Made by a program: the position numbers and the translations under genes. A stretch of DNA of 64,000 nucleotides from Plantago ovata (Eukaryota; Streptophyta; Magnoliopsida; Lamiales; Plantaginaceae): contig CM051457.1 of assembly GCA_028274465.1 (NCBI GenBank), positions 13,567,097 through 13,631,096 of the forward strand. Reading direction: 5' to 3'. The first letter of the stretch is position 1. Each line of letters opens with the position of its first letter. The notes beneath the pieces were generated by a model. The model made no database searches. It was given only the letters and a program-made list of their open reading frames with translations, and was not told the origin of the DNA. This document shows positions 46,490 to 58,730 of the stretch, in pieces.

Positions 46490-46781
46490 CCAACTAAGTA
46501 ATTATAAAACATTAAACATTGCAATAAGAACAAGGAGAAAGAGGTCTAATCTCCCATGTCCCAACTAGGTGGATAATATCATAGACTTCACCTTACTAGA
46601 ATCAATTTAACTACACATGGCTACTAAATCAATCATGTGCTTACTAATAATACAAAATCCTTGAGCAAATTACTTACATAACAATATTAAATTAAATGCA
46701 AGTATGCAACACAAGCCACAAACGGGAATTGATAATTGAGTAGACAGTGTTTAAGAAATTGAATACTAATACAAAACTAAC

Positions 46782-47071
46782 CAAGTGTGATTTTGGGAAT
46801 GGGCTCAACGGCGTCACCGGCTTCTTTATACCGCTCATCCGCTTGATAAAGGAGTCGCTGCACCTCGGCTAACCTTGTCGGAGACTTATTATCATCACCA
46901 CCAGATTCGGTGGACGCGCATCGCAAAGAGGTGGGAACTAATCGGAGATTGAGCTGGGGATGGGGGCGGAAGAAAAGGAACTAATCGGAGATTGAGTTGC
47001 GGATTACGGTAGAAGAAGGCTAAGCGAGCAAGCATCAGTGTATAGGTGGTTAGTCTAAATACAGCTGTCAT
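46782..47071 (-). pseudogene. Broken first exon of an ICT1-like peptidyl-tRNA hydrolase/release-factor-like gene
   Basis: On the minus strand ATG at 47071 opens MTAVFRLTTYTLMLARLAFF, a plausible mitochondrial presequence, up to NLRLVP. A 43-base tandem duplication (GGAACTAATCGGAGATTGAG at 46934 and 46977 on the plus strand) then shifts the frame. In the correct frame the sequence continues TESGGDDNKSPTRLAEVQR... YKEAGDAVEPIPKITL and reaches a good donor (CTTG/GTTAGT at 46782/46781). This matches the N-terminal part of plant class I release-factor-like (ICT1/prfB-family) proteins just before their GGQ domain. The GGQ-bearing exons are not found further left. The fragment is probably a dead partial copy; identity is from recall of the family. 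Confidence 0.6.
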
Positions 47072-48141
47072 ATATCCACTGCAAATATTAGGCAACAATT
47101 GATGAAACTTGAGGAGTGCAGCTTTCGTTTGTATATAGACAATGTAATGCTCATGCAAATGTTTTGGCTAAGCTAGTCGATGTCCTAGTTTGCATCTCCA
47201 ACTCCAGGATCCAAGATTGCCATATGACTAGCTGTCCATGTAGGCTTACCACTAAAATATGGGACTTGTGTCTCTGTTAGTTAGGAGTTTATCTGCAAAA
47301 TGATGTATGTAATAAGTATCCCAGGGTTATGACACATGTCGGGATACCCGAAAAGTTGTACCTCATCTCGTTTAATCAATAAATTTTGGTTGTGCTCAAA
47401 AAACTGATATGGGACAAACGGGGCATGTGTTAAGAGAAGTTGTTCACTAGGTAAAATCATTTGGTTGGGATACAACTCATACAAAACCGAATGTATTACT
47501 TACAACACGCTTAAGGTTCATTTACTGACTTTGTTTTAGTTGGGCCAGTACGCGATGATGTTAGTGAGTTAGCTATAGCTCTGAGTTTATTACGTTTATC
47601 TCACACATCCCAAACAAACAATGCATTGATTATTGATTTTTCATTAGCTAAACAACTAATTTGCGATTGAGACAACTGAGTGTTTTGATTTTGAACACTC
47701 ACTGATTACAATTTACTGTTTAGAAAAACATTCAAAACGTCCTCTTGTCCCAATAAAATATTTTAACTATAATTTAAATTTTTATGGGGAAGCTATTAGG
47801 TTTGGAATACGAATCGGGTGACATGCTATGATGCTATTTTTCATAAAAACAATTGATTTAAATTCAGTTGGTTGTTATTAAATCGCGTAAATACTAAATT
47901 TAAAGTTTGGAATCTTACATCAATAATAAATCCATCTTTTTTCAAAAAAAATTCAAGTAAAAATAAATTACTAACAAACCCAACAAATCCATCAGTTTGG
48001 AACAATTTTTTTTCTTTTTCAAAATTTCAAAACGAACCCAACAAATCACTAATCAGTAATCAGTGAGGGAGGTGGATGCTAACATGCGCACACTGCACAG
48101 CGTACGATAGTGTTGGTGAGCCGTTAAATATTGGGCGAATT

Positions 48142-48149
48142 TTTCCCGC
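48142..48149 (+). promoter_or_regulatory. E2F-type site upstream of ASY3
   Basis: TTTCCCGC matches the E2F consensus TTTSSCGC. It lies about 180 bases before the predicted leader-intron donor of ASY3. The nearby TTGGGCGAAT (48131) is a weaker reverse-oriented candidate. E2F control of meiotic and S-phase genes is known in plants; use here is inference. Confidence 0.45.
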
Positions 48150-48716
48150 CTCATCACAATTTTCATTTCCTTGTAGCTTCAAAAACCCTTCATCTGATTC
48201 GAAAATTTTCTATTTCTCACAATTTTGAAATTTTGCAATCGTACGGACTCCTGAAAAGCTACAGCTGAGCTAGAATCGTGTACGGATCCCTCACTCGCCG
48301 GAGATCAGCTCGCAGCTGTACTACGGTAATAATCACCTTCTCCATTCACAGTTTTTGTTCATTTTTGTGCGTGTATGATTAACAGATCTGTGTAGAATTC
48401 TGGTGTTCTCGCGAAAATTAGGGTTCATTATCGCTTCTTTAGCTTTCTGCGTACTGATTTTCTGGAGTTGTTGTCCGAATTTGGTTTTTGGTATCTCTAG
48501 GTTCTGAGAAGTTAGGGTTTAGTTTTTGTATTTCTGTGAAATATTGAGCTGTTGTGTGTTTCTGAGACCCAGATCTGTTCATTTGCAGCTGCGTTTTACC
48601 TTAATACTGTTCGTGTTTTTTTTTTTCTCACCGTTGAGTTCTAATTCCGTTTCATCGTACTTTGGAATATTGTCAGATTTCTGACTGATCCTGCAAATTC
48701 TGCAGAGTCGATTGGA

Positions 48717-51700
48717 ATGGACATTGCTAATGGGCGGGAGGTACACATACTTGCCAATTTCTATTCTGTCGACATATGTTCATGTTTTATGTGTTACTAT
48801 ATTTTAAGTTAAGCCTCTGCAAGAAGTGATAGTGTTACGGATTGCCGAATTAAGTTAGGCCTGTGTAAATTCTCATTCTCAGAATTTGTTGTATGCTTGT
48901 ATGCAGCTCATATGGTCATTTGTAGTTTGGTATAGTCCATGCTATTAGAATTTACGTGGGGTAGTTAGATGACTGTGTTCTGATTGTTTACAATGATAGG
49001 ACTGTCAGTTGTCCGTGTTATTATGAATTTATGTGAGGTGTTTACATGACTATGTTCTGATTGTTAACAATGATAGGACTGTTGGTTGTCCATGTTACTA
49101 GAAATTGAGTATGTGGGATGATGACATGACAATGTTCTGATTGTTAACAATGATAGGACTGTTGGTTGTCCATGTTATTAGAAATTGAGTATGTGGGATG
49201 ATGACATGACAATGTTCTGATTGTTTACAATGGTAGGACTGTATGAGCGGTTGCCGGAGTTTTGGCAGTAACTGCCGACGTCTCAGTCAATCCAGGAAGA
49301 TCTCTGTAGGAGTTCTGTCAACTCCTGTTGTCAACTCACAAACCAAAAGTGTCAAGGAAACCGCTACTGCAGAAAATCAAACTTATGGCAATGGGTACTG
49401 CGTCAAAGATCACAAAGGGAGCTCTCCACCGGTCCGAAAAGAAGTGACACTCTCCCCCCAGGATGTTTCTCCTTGGGTATCAACCAGATCCTTAAACACA
49501 AAAGTGTCATCCGTGGCAGTTCACACCCCCAATTTCAATAGCACAAAGTATCTGAGACCAAAGCTGTCAAAGAAAGTATCTGTAGCTCATTCTGTTAAGT
49601 ATTTTGGTGATAAAAAAACTGACATGAAATCTAATGAAGGCAAACAGACAAATCATGATGCGACTGAAAATGTAGAGCCTGTGGCGAATCATGAATTCTC
49701 AATTGAACCAGAAGCTCTTCAAGCGAAGGAACTGGGAAGGGATGAACAGGGAAGAACAGAAACAGAAGGTTGCGGAACTTTAAAAATGAAGCTCTGGGAG
49801 ATCTTAGGAAATGTTTCTTCACCAAGCAAGCAGTGTCCTGGCTCTCCGCCTGTTGAGTTGACACAGAATCCAGAGAGGGAAAGAAAGGATAGCCCAGTAG
49901 AGAAGGCAAACCAAAAATCAGACACAATTGAAAGTGATTCTCAAAAGCCCGATCATATTGTAAAGAAACCATTGTTGCGTTCTTCAACCCGCAAGAATGC
50001 ATCCAGCAGAAAGCATAATAATGATCTTGAAGCCAAAAGTACTGCTCTCCACAGAAAAGATTTTGTACAAAAGGATATATTTTCATTCAGAGGAGAACAG
50101 TCTGGAAGATTGTCTGATACTGCCAATGATGTTTTTTTGTGTCAGAAGAGAAAAAACAAGACTGGGAAAGAAGTTAATGGACAGGAGAAGATTCAGCCGA
50201 ATGTGTATGGAAATGCTAAGAAGCGGCGGCAATCAGAAGACAAGACCCAATTGTTGTCATCTTCTGAGAAATTAAACACTGAAAAGGACAAGGTTCATTC
50301 TGATGATGATAGGTTTGTGTGTTATACGAGAAGAAGCAAGCGTGAGAAAGCAGTTTCTGGACAAGAGAAGCTTCAGGGGCAAGCATTTGATATTTATGAT
50401 AAGAAGAGACAACAATCAGAAGACAAGACCAGGTCCATTTCATCTGCTGAGAAATTGAACACTGAACCGGATAAGGTTCATTTTGCTAAGAGTACTAGAA
50501 ACAAGAAAAGTGATGTAGTCACTCGGAGAAAAGTAATTGGAAGTAAGATCAAATCAGTATCATCTGGTGAGAAATCAAGTGTTCAACGGAATAAGGTTCA
50601 TAATGCTAACAGTACCAGTAACAGGAGAAATGATGCCTTCACCAAGTCAAAAACTGGAAGTAAGGAAACAAATGTGCGCGTGGGTCCACTTGATCAGCGG
50701 GCTGGACAGAAGAGAGATGTTGAAATTCTAACTGCCAAGAAACAGCAAGAAGATATAACTAATTCTTTGTTGAAGAACAGATTGTGCTCTGTACAGGATT
50801 TTGCGAGCACCAAATCACCTGCAAACAGTTTTGCTGCCTTAGCAGAAACTCAGAAAGGACATCTTAATCATCTTAGTCCTGTTGATAATGTAGCTGCTAC
50901 AGATGGTGTACGAAGCTTCAAGAGTTTGTTGAAGAGAGATGTTGAAATTCCAACTGCGAAGGACCAGCAAGAAGATATAGCTAATTCTTTGTCGAAGAAC
51001 AGAATGGGCTCTGTAGAGATCACTAGCCCTGCCAAATCACCTGTAAACAGTTTTGCTGTCTTTGCAGAAAGTAAGAAAGGACATCTTAATAATCTGGATC
51101 CTGTTGATAGTGTAGCTGCTACAGATGGTGTACGGAGTTTCAAGTCTTTGTTGAATTCAAATATATCTGAATGCAAATTAAATGCACAGGTGAATCATCT
51201 ACATCCTTGACCCTTCATTAACAACAGTAATAAAGTATCTACTATCTTAACTATTTATGCCTTTTGTTCTTATGAAATGTAAAGGATGGTGGAGAGCCGA
51301 AATATTGTCCCTTTACAACGTCAGTCTTTACGATGGATGATGATAAGGGAAAGAGATTGTCTAAAGCATCCAGTGATACAAGTGATTCAGAGAGTTCCGA
51401 AGATGAAACAAATATCAAAGGTTAGAATAAACTTTTGGTTACAACTGATAAATTTACCTTCCAATTCCATTGATTGACTTATCCTCTGACACCAATGAAA
51501 TTTTCTGATACTTCAACCCACTATATATGTCTAACAATTGCATTTTAACAGACCACTTGTACACCTTTCCCCGTTCTTTTCTGATCATTTATTTACTTTT
51601 GCACTTTATGTTTGTGTAACGGTTCTCCTGTCTTATCAGAAATGAAGAAGGGAAATCTTCACGATCAGCGTCCTTTTGATAATATAGCTGCGAAAGATTC

Positions 51701-54700
51701 TGTACGAAGCTTCAAGAGCTTAATGAATTCAAAGCCATCTGAATGCAAATCAAATGTGCAGGTGCAATCATCTTTATCTTTCATATTTAGCCACAACAAT
51801 CAATTAACTGCCATCTTAATATTCTGTCTCTTTTGTCTAATGTCAAGGATGTTGGAGAGGAGCTGCCCCTTACTATGGAAGAAGATAGAGTAAAGAGATT
51901 TTCTGAGTCTGCAACAGACTCAGAGAGTTCCAAAGATACAAATATCAAAGGTTACAATAAACTTTTTTGTACTTGTAAAATGTATCTGCTATTGCTCTGT
52001 TATTTCGATTTATCCTCCATCAAAGAGGGGACAGTATGAATTCAATGACATGTGCTATTACACAATTACAAGCTAGCATAACCTGTCCAGCATTCTTCTT
52101 GGTAATTTTCCTTTTTATGCTTGCACATGTGTTTTTCTGGTGAATTTCTTCAAAGAAACGAGTGCCAGTAATTCAGGAAGGTTATGTTGATAAATATGTT
52201 CGATCTTAACATCTGGTAATACAAGTCATATGGAGTAACGTTTGTTCTGATATACCAATATATACTCCCCAAAGTACACAGACTTATGCAAGATTTTCGG
52301 GCCCATAAACTTAACGTTGATTTATAAGAGCAAGGACCTAAATACTCGTGGAAAATTAAGTGGGCATTTTGATTTCCTAATAATCAATTCAGTTTTATCA
52401 ATACAAAATCTAATTCCATCTATGTATATATTTATAGTAATTCCATCTATATGTGTGTGCCTTCTATGAGAAGGAAAACTCATGTTTTGTCTTTAAAGGA
52501 GCACCATGGTCTTTAGTTGTTCCAAAGCGATGGGTTATGTGAGATGTGCTAGGCTGTTTACCTTATTCCATAAGCTGCACTATAACAGAAGTTATGAGGC
52601 AAGTTAATGTAGGCTGTTGATATTCAGGTAGAAGGGAACCGGAGGCATTATCCACTGAAAATTTTGTTGCTGAGAAGTTATTGTGTGGTCCAAACAAAAG
52701 GTTACGCAACGAGAAAAGCGTTCAGATGACTGAGTGTACTCCTATCTCAGGGTCATCTAGAGGTTTGGCAGTCCCAATGAACTAAGCTTTTATTATATTA
52801 TTTCTCATCACCTGCACATAAATTGCATCTTTCTTTCACATGGTCATAAGATTTTAGACTCATCTCAGTATAACTTACAGAAATTGAAGACATTAATGAG
52901 CATCAAACATACGTGGAACAGTATCAAGAAGATGGGCTGGCTGGGTAATTCTTTTGCCTCAGTTGAATATGATAAAACATAGATCATGTTTGAAGTATGG
53001 CAAACCAATTTGTTTTGTGACCTTTGCTTCTTTCTTAAAATTCCAGCGCTGTTGCGCTACTTGCTGCGGCTTTAAATCGTATTAAAGCGAAGCTGAAGTC
53101 TGTGTCTACCAAAAAAACTGCTGAAATCTTGCGGGCATCTACTGAAGACATATGTTTACAATTGCAGAATGCTGAATCTCAGATAAAAACTGATATGTAA
53201 GTATTTTCGATTCTGATATTAGCTTTCAAATGGGTTCAACCTCCTAAGTATGTCCGTTTGATTTCAGGGGAAAGCTGACCAGTCTTACTAAAGTGAAAAG
53301 AAAACGTATGGAAACTAGATTTCAAGGTTCGTTTTCTTGTAATCAAATGTGTGTCTGAAGTTCATTGCGCTTCCTTGTATCATTTAGACATCCTCATACA
53401 GGAATTTATTTATTTATTTATATTTTTTATTACTATTACTATTATTATTAATTTTTTATTTTTTTTAATAAATGCTTAATTTTATTATAACGTAAAGTTA
53501 GATGGGAGTCTAGGAACAAGTTGTGCTCCCACCCCTTTCTGAATACAAAAGCCCAGTCTATTATTATTTCCTGATACCTTGTATTGACTGGACTAAAAGT
53601 GTTCATACCTTTTCTGACCTTTATGTCCACCTGCCTAAACTTAGTACTTCACCAGCTGATTAGTGTTGGTAACTACTTCTATATCACCAAAAAAGAAAAC
53701 ATCATGCTCATTTACCCAGTCAATTACATTGAATTTTCAACTGAGATACCCACAGTGCACGAGGTGATTTACGCCCAGCATACTCACTTCCTGAAAAGTT
53801 ATACTGCTAAACTCCCTCAAGGACTCGAATTTAAACATGTCATGTGGGAGTGTCTGCTTCAGATAGACACTGAGGTGGCCCAGGGTGGGGTGGGGGTGTG
53901 GAGTAGACATAAACATCCAATCTCAATTCTTACTTGCTATGCCCAATTGACTAGTCATTTGCATGGAATTCAGCTCTAATACTAGAAGTAATGGAAAGAA
54001 AATGCAAATAGCAAGTTGTTGACCATTTTACTCCTTTTCTTAAAGATAATCTACATATATGATTTAGCCAGGGCAATGTATGTTAGGTTAATAACCTTGA
54101 AAGTTAAAAAGCATTTATATGGCCTGTCCAAGAAAGCTTGTAATTTGTTAGAATGCCCAAGCATAAATGGAAGAAATGATCAGTGCAGAATGCATGCACA
54201 GAACTTGGTTTAAATTCTTCTCCCTCAATATACACGTGTGTACCAAAATCATAAAATTGAAGCTGAAGCACCATGTCTTAGAAGATGAATGACTTGTCAT
54301 CTTGACTAGGTCATGGATCTCTACTTTGGATCTTTGGATATACATGGTTTATTCTGCTATATATGTATACTTGACAGTTGACCCTTATGCGTATATCTTT
54401 CCTCAGAAAAACAGGATCAGTTGCTTGCAATATTTAAGAAGTTCAAAGAAGAGGTTAACCAGCACCTCAACTATGGTAGGATTTTTGAGGAGCTCGAAGA
54501 GCAGGAGGTCGAGCTTAAAGGAAATATAGAAAAACAAAGTATGAACTTACTCCTGTGGAGATTTTTACATTGTACTCATGGTTTTAATATACCAGAAGGT
54601 TCCCTGAGCTTCAGTTTAACTACTTCACCTTTGTGAATCCTTTTTCATATTCAGATATTGAGTTTTAGGTTTCTGCAACTTCATCATCTTCTAGGTTCTG

Positions 54701-55822
54701 TAGCATGTGTCAACATCAAGCATATACGATGCAGTTTTCTTTCTTTCTGTGAGTGTTTGTTTAGGGGGGGGGCATGGTTGACCCTTTTGTTTTGAAATTT
54801 AGTTGTTATGAGTCGAGCATCTCAAGAGTATGACTAGTGGAGCACTTCCACACGTTCATCTTGAGGATGTATCTACTGCTTTTGTGGTGATTTTCCTGTA
54901 ATACAGAAGGTACTCGTCATCTTTGTAGAAGAAACTGAATTATATGATATCAAATGGAAAAATGCTCAAGGCACTGATGTGATTTTTATTGAACTACAAA
55001 ACAAAACATCAGTGTTTTAGTATTTTGCTCAAATCACTGCTGCATTCACGTGTAGAATATTGCATCTATGATGGTATGCTTTTTATTCTTCCTATTCTAA
55101 TTTCATTACTTATCAGAGAGGCTAGTGGTAGTTGATTCATTTAGATCATTGAGGGGCACCACTTAAAAAGAAAACTGAAGCAAATACTGTATTACTGTAT
55201 CTGTTTCATAAGCATCTGTAGATACAGTAACAGTTGGTTTTAGGCAATCAGTAAGTGATGTAATCATTCATATTCTCAATTTTGGAGAATGCTGATTAAA
55301 TTGATCTGAATTGGCAATTCCAGGAGAGAATCACATGAATCTTATAGAACAAGTGGAGCAAGCAATTAAAGGTCAACTTGATGACACTGAAAGCAGAATC
55401 GTGGCTGTCCAGGATGTAAGTTTTTCTCACTCAACATATATTTACAATTTATGTCGATGCCTTAAGCAGTCACTATACATACTCAGAAAATCTGAGTTGA
55501 TATACTGATTGTTTTATGGGGTGTTTTATTTGCTAGCATCTCATGTTATAAATAACTGCTCAATGGATTCTATTTCTGGTTATTGTTTGGTTTACCTCAT
55601 GTGATATTCATTTACATATACATATTACTAGATAAGTAGATAGACATCTGAAGTTTGAGTCTGAATCCTTAGTATGGAGAATTTACCTTGTCAAGAGGTT
55701 TCCCATTCCTTTTAACTGTTTCTTACCGTGCTTTTAATTTGCAGTCGGCTAGGGAGAAGATGCTCCAAATGAAACTTGTGGTAGCTGAGTGTGCAAAAAC
55801 ATGCAGTGCTTGGCTGGGTTAG
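48717..55822 (+). CDS. ASY3: Meiotic chromosome-axis protein ASY3 (PAIR3/DSY2 orthologue)
   Basis: Twelve coding exons: 48717-48740, 49237-51189, 51285-51420, 51640-51761, 51848-51950, 52628-52762, 52881-52944, 53047-53196, 53268-53326, 54407-54538, 55324-55415, 55745-55822. All are GT-AG and in phase, giving 1015 residues. The N-terminus has the conserved MSGCRSFGSN... SQSRKISVGVL start, and KMKLWEILGNVSSPSKQ fits the HORMA-partner (ASY1) closure-motif region of the family. The middle is long, basic and disordered. The C-terminus (ALLAAALNRIKAKLKS... REKMLQMKLVVAECAK) is the conserved coiled coil. ASY3 is a core linker of the meiotic axis, needed with ASY1 and ASY4 for synapsis and crossovers. 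Arabidopsis ASY3 is about 790 residues; the extra length here comes partly from internal duplications at residues of exons 2-5. If the first short exon is not used, translation could begin at ATG 49243. A leader intron (48326-48705) is likely. Confidence 0.88.
48961..49240 (+). repeat. About 80-bp tandem repeat in ASY3 intron 1, repeating the acceptor
   Basis: The segment ACAATGATAGGACTGT recurs with TAG at 48997, 49074 and 49154, and as ACAATGGTAGGACTGT at 49234. The spacings are 77, 80 and 80. The last copy is the real splice acceptor before GACTGTATGAGC. The three upstream copies are therefore acceptor look-alikes with the same following bases. Confidence 0.9.
50720..51950 (+). repeat. Internal coding duplications in ASY3 exons 2-5
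   Basis: A unit of about 75 codons that begins RDVEI and ends GVRSFKSLL occurs twice in tandem at the end of exon 2 (about 50717-50932 and 50935-51150). Its tail (GNLHDQ... VRSFKSLMNSKPSECKSN) occurs a third time in exon 4. Exons 3 and 5 are also related: both start with D-x-GE and end SESS... TNIKG. The pattern suggests duplication of an exon pair plus an extra copy of the repeat unit. Confidence 0.85.
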
Positions 55823-57516
55823 TCTCTTGCATACAAAGTGTGAACTGCTAATCTGGACAAAGTGCTATTGATTCTAAATGATGCTGAGAGCCAAATGTAC
55901 GTATGTGCTTGTTCATTTGCGAAGAGCAACAATTCATGTAGGAATTTGCTTGCATATAGTTTACAAGTTTCACAGGATACGGTCTATATATATGTTGCTT
56001 CTCGAGGTGGTGATCAGTCAATTAGGTATGATGATAAGCCGAAAACATGATTGTAATTAAAGCAGACATTAGAATTTTTGAGTTTCTTCCTTCGGGAAGT
56101 GGAGTAATGTTAACATTAAATCCAATGGCAGTACTGTATATTTTCAAACACTAAGATATTTGTGATATTGGGTCGTTTTTGTGAAAATTGTGAGACATTT
56201 TGTGGCATCCGTGCAAGTTTTAAGTTTATTTATGATTAAATCTTAACTTTTGGTTGAAACCCGGACCCGGTCACTTGTCCGGGCTGAGGTTCAACTAGGT
56301 CAACTTGAAACACACATTTGCATGTCTCAATATGCAAAGCATTTGATACGGTCTAGTTCAAACGTTACATATGCAAGTCCATTTATGAATTAATAACCAG
56401 TATTGAGATATGTTCCAAATATGTAAAAAACTCCATGCTGGATTGGGGAACTACTAGAATAACTGTGTAAGATGATTTGGAGATGGTGGTCCCTTTGGCT
56501 TTGGGGGTAGACTACTGGTGGTGCTAAGGGTGGTGTTGTGTGGATGAAAGAAGGTGAGATGATGATGAAAGAGAAGGAGATAATAATAGAGATGAGGAGG
56601 ATAGAATGTGATGGAGCAGGCCTAGCTTATAGTAGGCATTAGACTGGATCATAAGCAGCAAACAAATACTTCAACAGTGTTGCTCGGTCGAGCCGAATTG
56701 TAAGGATTCTTACAATACCAATCATTGCATAAATGAAAACACGTGAGGTAATTGGTATTTGGTAACCAGAAAACTTAATCTTGGTTTGACGGTATATTGT
56801 AGTATTTCCAAGAGAAAGCAACCAACAAGCAGTACTTAAGTTAAAAATGTGAATACCAGGTATCATGAGGAGTATCATCCACCATCACTCCCGTTGCTTT
56901 CTTATCTTATCTTCTTGCTCCTTCTTCAGTACTTAAGTTAAAAATGTGGCCCTTTAAATATCGCAATTCGGTTGAGTTTCTTTTTACCCAAACCCAAAAT
57001 CATCAAGGTGTCTTCTTCATTTCACCTAAACTCTACTATCCATTTTCTGTTTTTCCTTACCATCTCGCATGCTTCTTCATTTCACAAATTTTATCGTCAC
57101 TTGATTTATTTTATTTTATCTTTTTGTTTGGGTACTTGTTTGTTGGGTTTTATAGAAGAAGTTTTGTGAACTGCACTGAACTCAATTCTACTCAATGTGA
57201 ATGCTGGAACTTTGAATGTTATTTAATTATTCGGTTGTTACTCAGAAAAAGACTGAATTTTCCCTTATATGCCTACATATAGATCTACCTACATATGTAT
57301 ATATCAGCACTCCCAAAAGGTAGTATCTACACTCACTTTTCACACTTTTCATTCAGTGAATTGGCGTTTGTTTTGTGTACGTAGTTTAAGTGATTTATGA
57401 GCTATGTTTGATTTAAAAGATACCACCACCCACCCAAGTGTTAGTTCGGTTCAATACTTACATACTAGTTTAGCTGGCCGTCTAACACAACTTCTTGACT
57501 TTTTGTCATCAGATAA
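55823..57516. other. Spacer between ASY3 and the RING-HC gene
   Basis: No supported gene. Part of it (about 56180-56360) has GC-rich motifs such as AACCCGGACCCGG and may be a repeat remnant. A purine-rich stretch (about 56465-56640) precedes AT-rich promoter-like DNA. TTTTGTCATCAG just before 57512 looks like a splice acceptor, so the RING-HC leader may be spliced. Confidence 0.5.
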
Positions 57517-57966
57517 ATGAAAATGGATTGTGGGATTGGAGAGGCAACTGGAAAGTGTGACTCTTCAGATATACCATCCGATGCGTATAATTTCGACTGC
57601 TACATCTGTTTTGAACCAGCAAACGAGCCCGTAGTGACACTCTGTGGTCACCTCTATTGTTGGCCTTGCCTTCACCAGTGGCTTCTCCATTCGCATTCTC
57701 ACGAGTGCCCTGTTTGTAAAGGGATAGTGCAAGAGGAGAAACTGATTCCTGTATACGGTAGGGGCAGAACAAGTTGGTCTAATCCTATTCCTCGGAGGCC
57801 AGTTGGGCAGAGAGTAGAGCCAGCTCAACAAACGGATATGAGTTATATTTCTTCAGATGAAGCGGATCCAATGAGTTTCATGCCTATGGCGATCGCTCGT
57901 ATTGGCCACAAGGCCCTCTCTACTATTTTTGGCACTTTATCAGGTATATTTAGTAAGAGGTTGTAG
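57517..57966 (+). CDS. Short RING-HC E3 ubiquitin ligase, RMA-like
   Basis: A 149-residue single-exon protein. A C3HC4 RING spans C28 to C67 (C28, C31, C43, H45, C48, C51, C64, C67; [33 protein letters not shown]), of the type in RMA (RING membrane-anchor) ligases that act at the ER. After it comes KLIPVYGRG, also RMA-like. RMA proteins end in a membrane helix; here the C-terminus ([26 protein letters not shown]) is only amphipathic, so membrane anchoring is uncertain. A different-frame hydrophobic stretch lies downstream (about 58130-58250) but shows no RMA similarity and seems to be repeat sequence. An alternative start at 57523 would remove two residues. Confidence 0.75.
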   Translation: MKMDCGIGEATGKCDSSDIPSDAYNFDCYICFEPANEPVVTLCGHLYCWPCLHQWLLHSHSHECPVCKGIVQEEKLIPVYGRGRTSWSNPIPRRPVGQRVEPAQQTDMSYISSDEADPMSFMPMAIARIGHKALSTIFGTLSGIFSKRL

Positions 57967-58730
57967 GCTGATGGATTTGATCATGAGAGTGTTCCAAACT
58001 TGTTGTCCAGTTCAAGCTGTGATGGTCTTTTATAAGGGAAACCGAATGCTTGGAAGATCGTTATGGCAGTTCTTGGATGTTTTATGCTTCGTGTCAAATG
58101 GCGGATCCAGAAATATCTTGTTGGGTACGGCCATGATGGGCGTTTCCTTGGACTCATTAATTTTTTATTTTTTTTTCATTTTGGGTGGTCCCACTAATTT
58201 TTGCAGATTTTTTCTGTTTTATCTTCATTATTTTAAACAAATTTTACAACTCAAACATATAAGATAAAGAATCGAACACTTGATTCATTCATAGTTCCTC
58301 AGGAGGTGGCTTAGGTGTAAAGTGGTGTCGGTATATACGTGTGTGGTTGATATAGTAATCTTTTCCCGTAAAACCATAATATATTGTCCAACACGATATT
58401 CAACCTATGAACATGAAAGACAAAATTGAAACACAGACAACTGAAATGGAAGTTTAAAACTTTCCCCAGTAAAAACATCAATTATTTTTATTGAGCTCAG
58501 TCAGGCAAGACACAAATGAATGATACCGTACCAAAAGTAAAACAAACAAGAAAAATGTAACCTATACCAGTATAACTATAATATGTAGTAAATGGGGCAA
58601 AAACATGCAAGTTGCTGGCAGTTTTGCCAGGTGCAAGAAAGACATGGATATCCAAACAAAGCAATATAACTCGGAGAATACGCCTTCTTGCTGCTTACAG
58701 ACTTCTACAACTACAGCGCGGTTTTATCTC
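57967..58730. other. Spacer between RING-HC and SEC23-like genes
   Basis: These are convergent 3' flanks. AATGGCGGATCCAGAAA (near 58100) is a style of sequence I associate with dispersed plant repeats. No gene is supported. Confidence 0.45.

Larger units (their letters stand above)
44845..48716. other. Divergent spacer between ABC1K3 and ASY3
   Basis: It includes the ABC1K3 promoter, a LINE RNase H fragment (about 45330-45530), a MITE (45850-46489), a broken release-factor-like exon (46782-47071), and the ASY3 promoter with an E2F-type site and a leader intron (48326-48705: donor CTACG/GTAATA, acceptor TCTGCAG). The remaining DNA shows no supported gene. Confidence 0.6.

Noticed and set aside
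56944-57282. 112-codon hydrophobic plus-strand frame before the RING-HC gene
   Set aside because: Phe/Tyr-rich translation of T-rich promoter or leader DNA; no family resemblance.
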